Assembly: GCA_965203795.1 (NCBI GenBank)
Contig: OZ241915.1
Span: 3,472,001-3,536,000 of the forward strand
Source: CBDBBY01 sp965203795
GTDB taxonomy: Bacteria > Pseudomonadota > Alphaproteobacteria > Rhodobacterales > Rhodobacteraceae
Length of the DNA: 64,000 nucleotides
Direction of reading: 5' to 3'
Below the pieces are notes generated by a model. That model did not search any database and was not told the origin of the DNA. It saw only the letters and a list, made by a program, of their open reading frames with translations. Shown piece after piece: positions 62,758 to 64,000 of the stretch. A program made the translations under genes and the position numbers. Position 1 is the stretch's first letter. Each line of letters begins with the position of its first letter.

Positions 62758-63360
62758 ATGAGCCACGCGGGTCCGGATCGGATCGTGCTGGCGTCCGGGT
62801 CGGAGACTCGGCGTCGAATGCTGGAGAACGTCGGCGTCAAGTTCATCGCGGATTCGATCAACGTGCCGGAGAGGAGAATCATGGCGCAGCACAAGCCGGG
62901 CGGTGCCTCGTCCCGGATGATCGCCATGATCATCGCCTCGGAAAAGGCGCGGGTGGGTTCTTGGCGGCATCCCGGCGCGCTCGTGATCGGCGCGGACCAA
63001 GTGCTGGAATTCGAAGGAGCCGCCTGGAGCAAGTGCCGGAGCGAGCGCGAACTGGCGGATTTCCTCGGAAAACTCAGGGGTTGCTCGCACTTTCTGCATT
63101 CCGCCGCTTCCGCATGGGTTTCAGGCAAACCGGTTTGGAGAGCAGTGCGAACCGCCGAAGTCGTGATGAACGAGTATTCAGAAGAAGCGATCTCCAGCCA
63201 TATTCGGAAATTCGGAAAGAAGGCGCTGGCGAGTGTCGGCGGCTATTTTGCGGAATCGGATCCGGCGGGTCTGGTATCGGCGGTGCGAGGGGATATGAAT
63301 GTAGTGCTTGGGATGCCGCTGGACGACATTCGGGAGTTCCTCGCCGATCGGGAGTGCTGA
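62758..63360 (+). CDS. maf: Maf-family nucleotide pyrophosphatase
   Basis: A 200-residue protein: VLASGSETRRRMLENVGVKF at the start and GALVIGADQVLEFEG in the middle, with LGMPLDDIREFL at the end. Maf proteins hydrolyse non-canonical or methylated nucleoside triphosphates and affect septation. The frame continues upstream through the origin-like region; the ATG at 62758 fits the conserved start. aroE begins one base after its stop. Confidence 0.93.
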   Translation: MSHAGPDRIVLASGSETRRRMLENVGVKFIADSINVPERRIMAQHKPGGASSRMIAMIIASEKARVGSWRHPGALVIGADQVLEFEGAAWSKCRSERELADFLGKLRGCSHFLHSAASAWVSGKPVWRAVRTAEVVMNEYSEEAISSHIRKFGKKALASVGGYFAESDPAGLVSAVRGDMNVVLGMPLDDIREFLADREC

Positions 63361-63361
63361 C

Positions 63362-64000
63362 ATGTCTCAGAATGGGAAACCGGTCCTTGCCGGCGTCGTC
63401 GGATTTCCAATCAGTCACAGCAAGTCCCCTGCGATACACGCCTATTGGCTCCAGAAGCACAATGTGGAGGGGCATTACGTTCCGCTCGAAGTGGCGAGGC
63501 TCGATTTCTCCGATGTTCTGAAGACGATGCCGAAGATGGGCTTCAAGGGGATCAATGTCACGATACCGCACAAGGAAACGGCGCTGCAGTTTTCGGACAT
63601 GGTGTCCGACCAGGCCGCGCTGATCGGGGCGGCCAACACGCTGTCCTTCAACAAGAAGCGGGGCAAGATCTACGCCGACAACACGGACGGCTACGGCTTT
63701 CTGACTAATCTTCGCCAGTGCGTCCCCGGCTGGAAGGCCGACAGGGGGCCGGCGCTGATCTTCGGCGCGGGCGGAGCCGCGAGAGCGGTTCTGTATTCCC
63801 TCCTGTACGAGGGGGCCCCGGAGATCCGGCTGGTGAACCGCACGCGCGACCGGGCGGAGGTTCTGAAATCCGAATTTGGCAATCGGGTGAGGGTCCATGA
63901 TCCTTCGGAAGTCGGCGACCTGCTTCCCAACATGGCGACTGTCGTGAACACGTCAGCGCTCGGAATGACGGGAAAGCCGGACCTCAGAATTCCCGCAGGC
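63362..64000 (+). CDS. aroE: Shikimate dehydrogenase (3' end outside window)
   Basis: 213 residues of the N-terminal part are visible. AGVVGFPISHSKSPAIHAYW binds shikimate, NVTIPHKETAL carries the catalytic Lys, DNTDGYGF is the second substrate motif, and FGAGGAARAVLYSLL is the NADP-binding loop. Reduces 3-dehydroshikimate in aromatic amino-acid synthesis. The maf-aroE pair is the usual start of the oriC-proximal maf-aroE-coaE-dnaQ series. Confidence 0.95.
   Translation, partial: MSQNGKPVLAGVVGFPISHSKSPAIHAYWLQKHNVEGHYVPLEVARLDFSDVLKTMPKMGFKGINVTIPHKETALQFSDMVSDQAALIGAANTLSFNKKRGKIYADNTDGYGFLTNLRQCVPGWKADRGPALIFGAGGAARAVLYSLLYEGAPEIRLVNRTRDRAEVLKSEFGNRVRVHDPSEVGDLLPNMATVVNTSALGMTGKPDLRIPAG

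Overview
The window reads as the replication-origin end of an alphaproteobacterial chromosome, of high GC (about 60% by eye). The evidence is the gene set parB-parA-rsmG-mnmG-mnmE-rho-hemJ, two ParB-binding parS palindromes inside rsmG and mnmG, and a DnaA-box-bearing AT-rich gap just before maf-aroE. In Caulobacter and many relatives oriC lies beside hemE and close to maf/aroE/coaE/dnaQ. The genus cannot be fixed from the sequence. A free-living, marine or host-associated heterotroph would fit the many uptake systems and sulfatases.

Layout. 1-9 kb: a partial DASS transporter, a methyltransferase overlapping ferrochelatase (hemH), a hipBA toxin-antitoxin pair, an unusual cluster of short repeats (4.9-5.3 kb), mutT-argJ, and an exported 5'-nucleotidase-like enzyme. 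9-14 kb: secA, an AT-rich Mrr-type restriction enzyme, and a PrpF-family isomerase. 14.2-19.6 kb is an accessory island: an AT-rich Fic gene flanked by two copies of a palindromic element, then an IS1634-like element whose left end is tandemly duplicated together with a fragment of a sulfatase gene. 19.6-26.2 kb: a tripartite tricarboxylate transporter (tctCBA) with one sulfatase, divergent from a marR-sulfatase pair, with a perfect palindrome between them. 26.3-30 kb: a sulfite-reductase/siroheme operon (cysG-DUF2849-cysI-DUF934). Together 19.6-30 kb looks like a sulfur-acquisition region. 30-38 kb: map, a CoA-transferase/HMG-CoA-lyase-like pair, higBA with a palindromic operator, a VOC protein and a NitT/TauT-type ABC transporter. 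38-42.3 kb: putA and a divergent Lrp-type regulator. 42.4-51 kb: a CinA-like protein and the parS/parAB/rsmG/mnmG/mnmE/rho/hemJ block. 51-62.4 kb: a catabolic locus made of two divergent operons, one an ABC sugar transporter with a PfkB kinase, the other a SAF-domain dehydrogenase with a complete E1alpha-E1beta-E2 2-oxoacid dehydrogenase set and a SorC-type regulator. 62.4-64 kb: probable oriC, maf, and aroE (cut by the window end).

The most interesting point is that the 11-kb catabolic locus lies between hemJ and the predicted oriC, where hemE/hemH usually lie in relatives; hemH is instead 60 kb away. The locus has a Cys-rich PfkB signature, a dedicated dehydrogenase complex lacking E3, and a long inverted repeat in the divergent promoter. 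It looks like a self-contained uptake and oxidation pathway for an unidentified carbohydrate.
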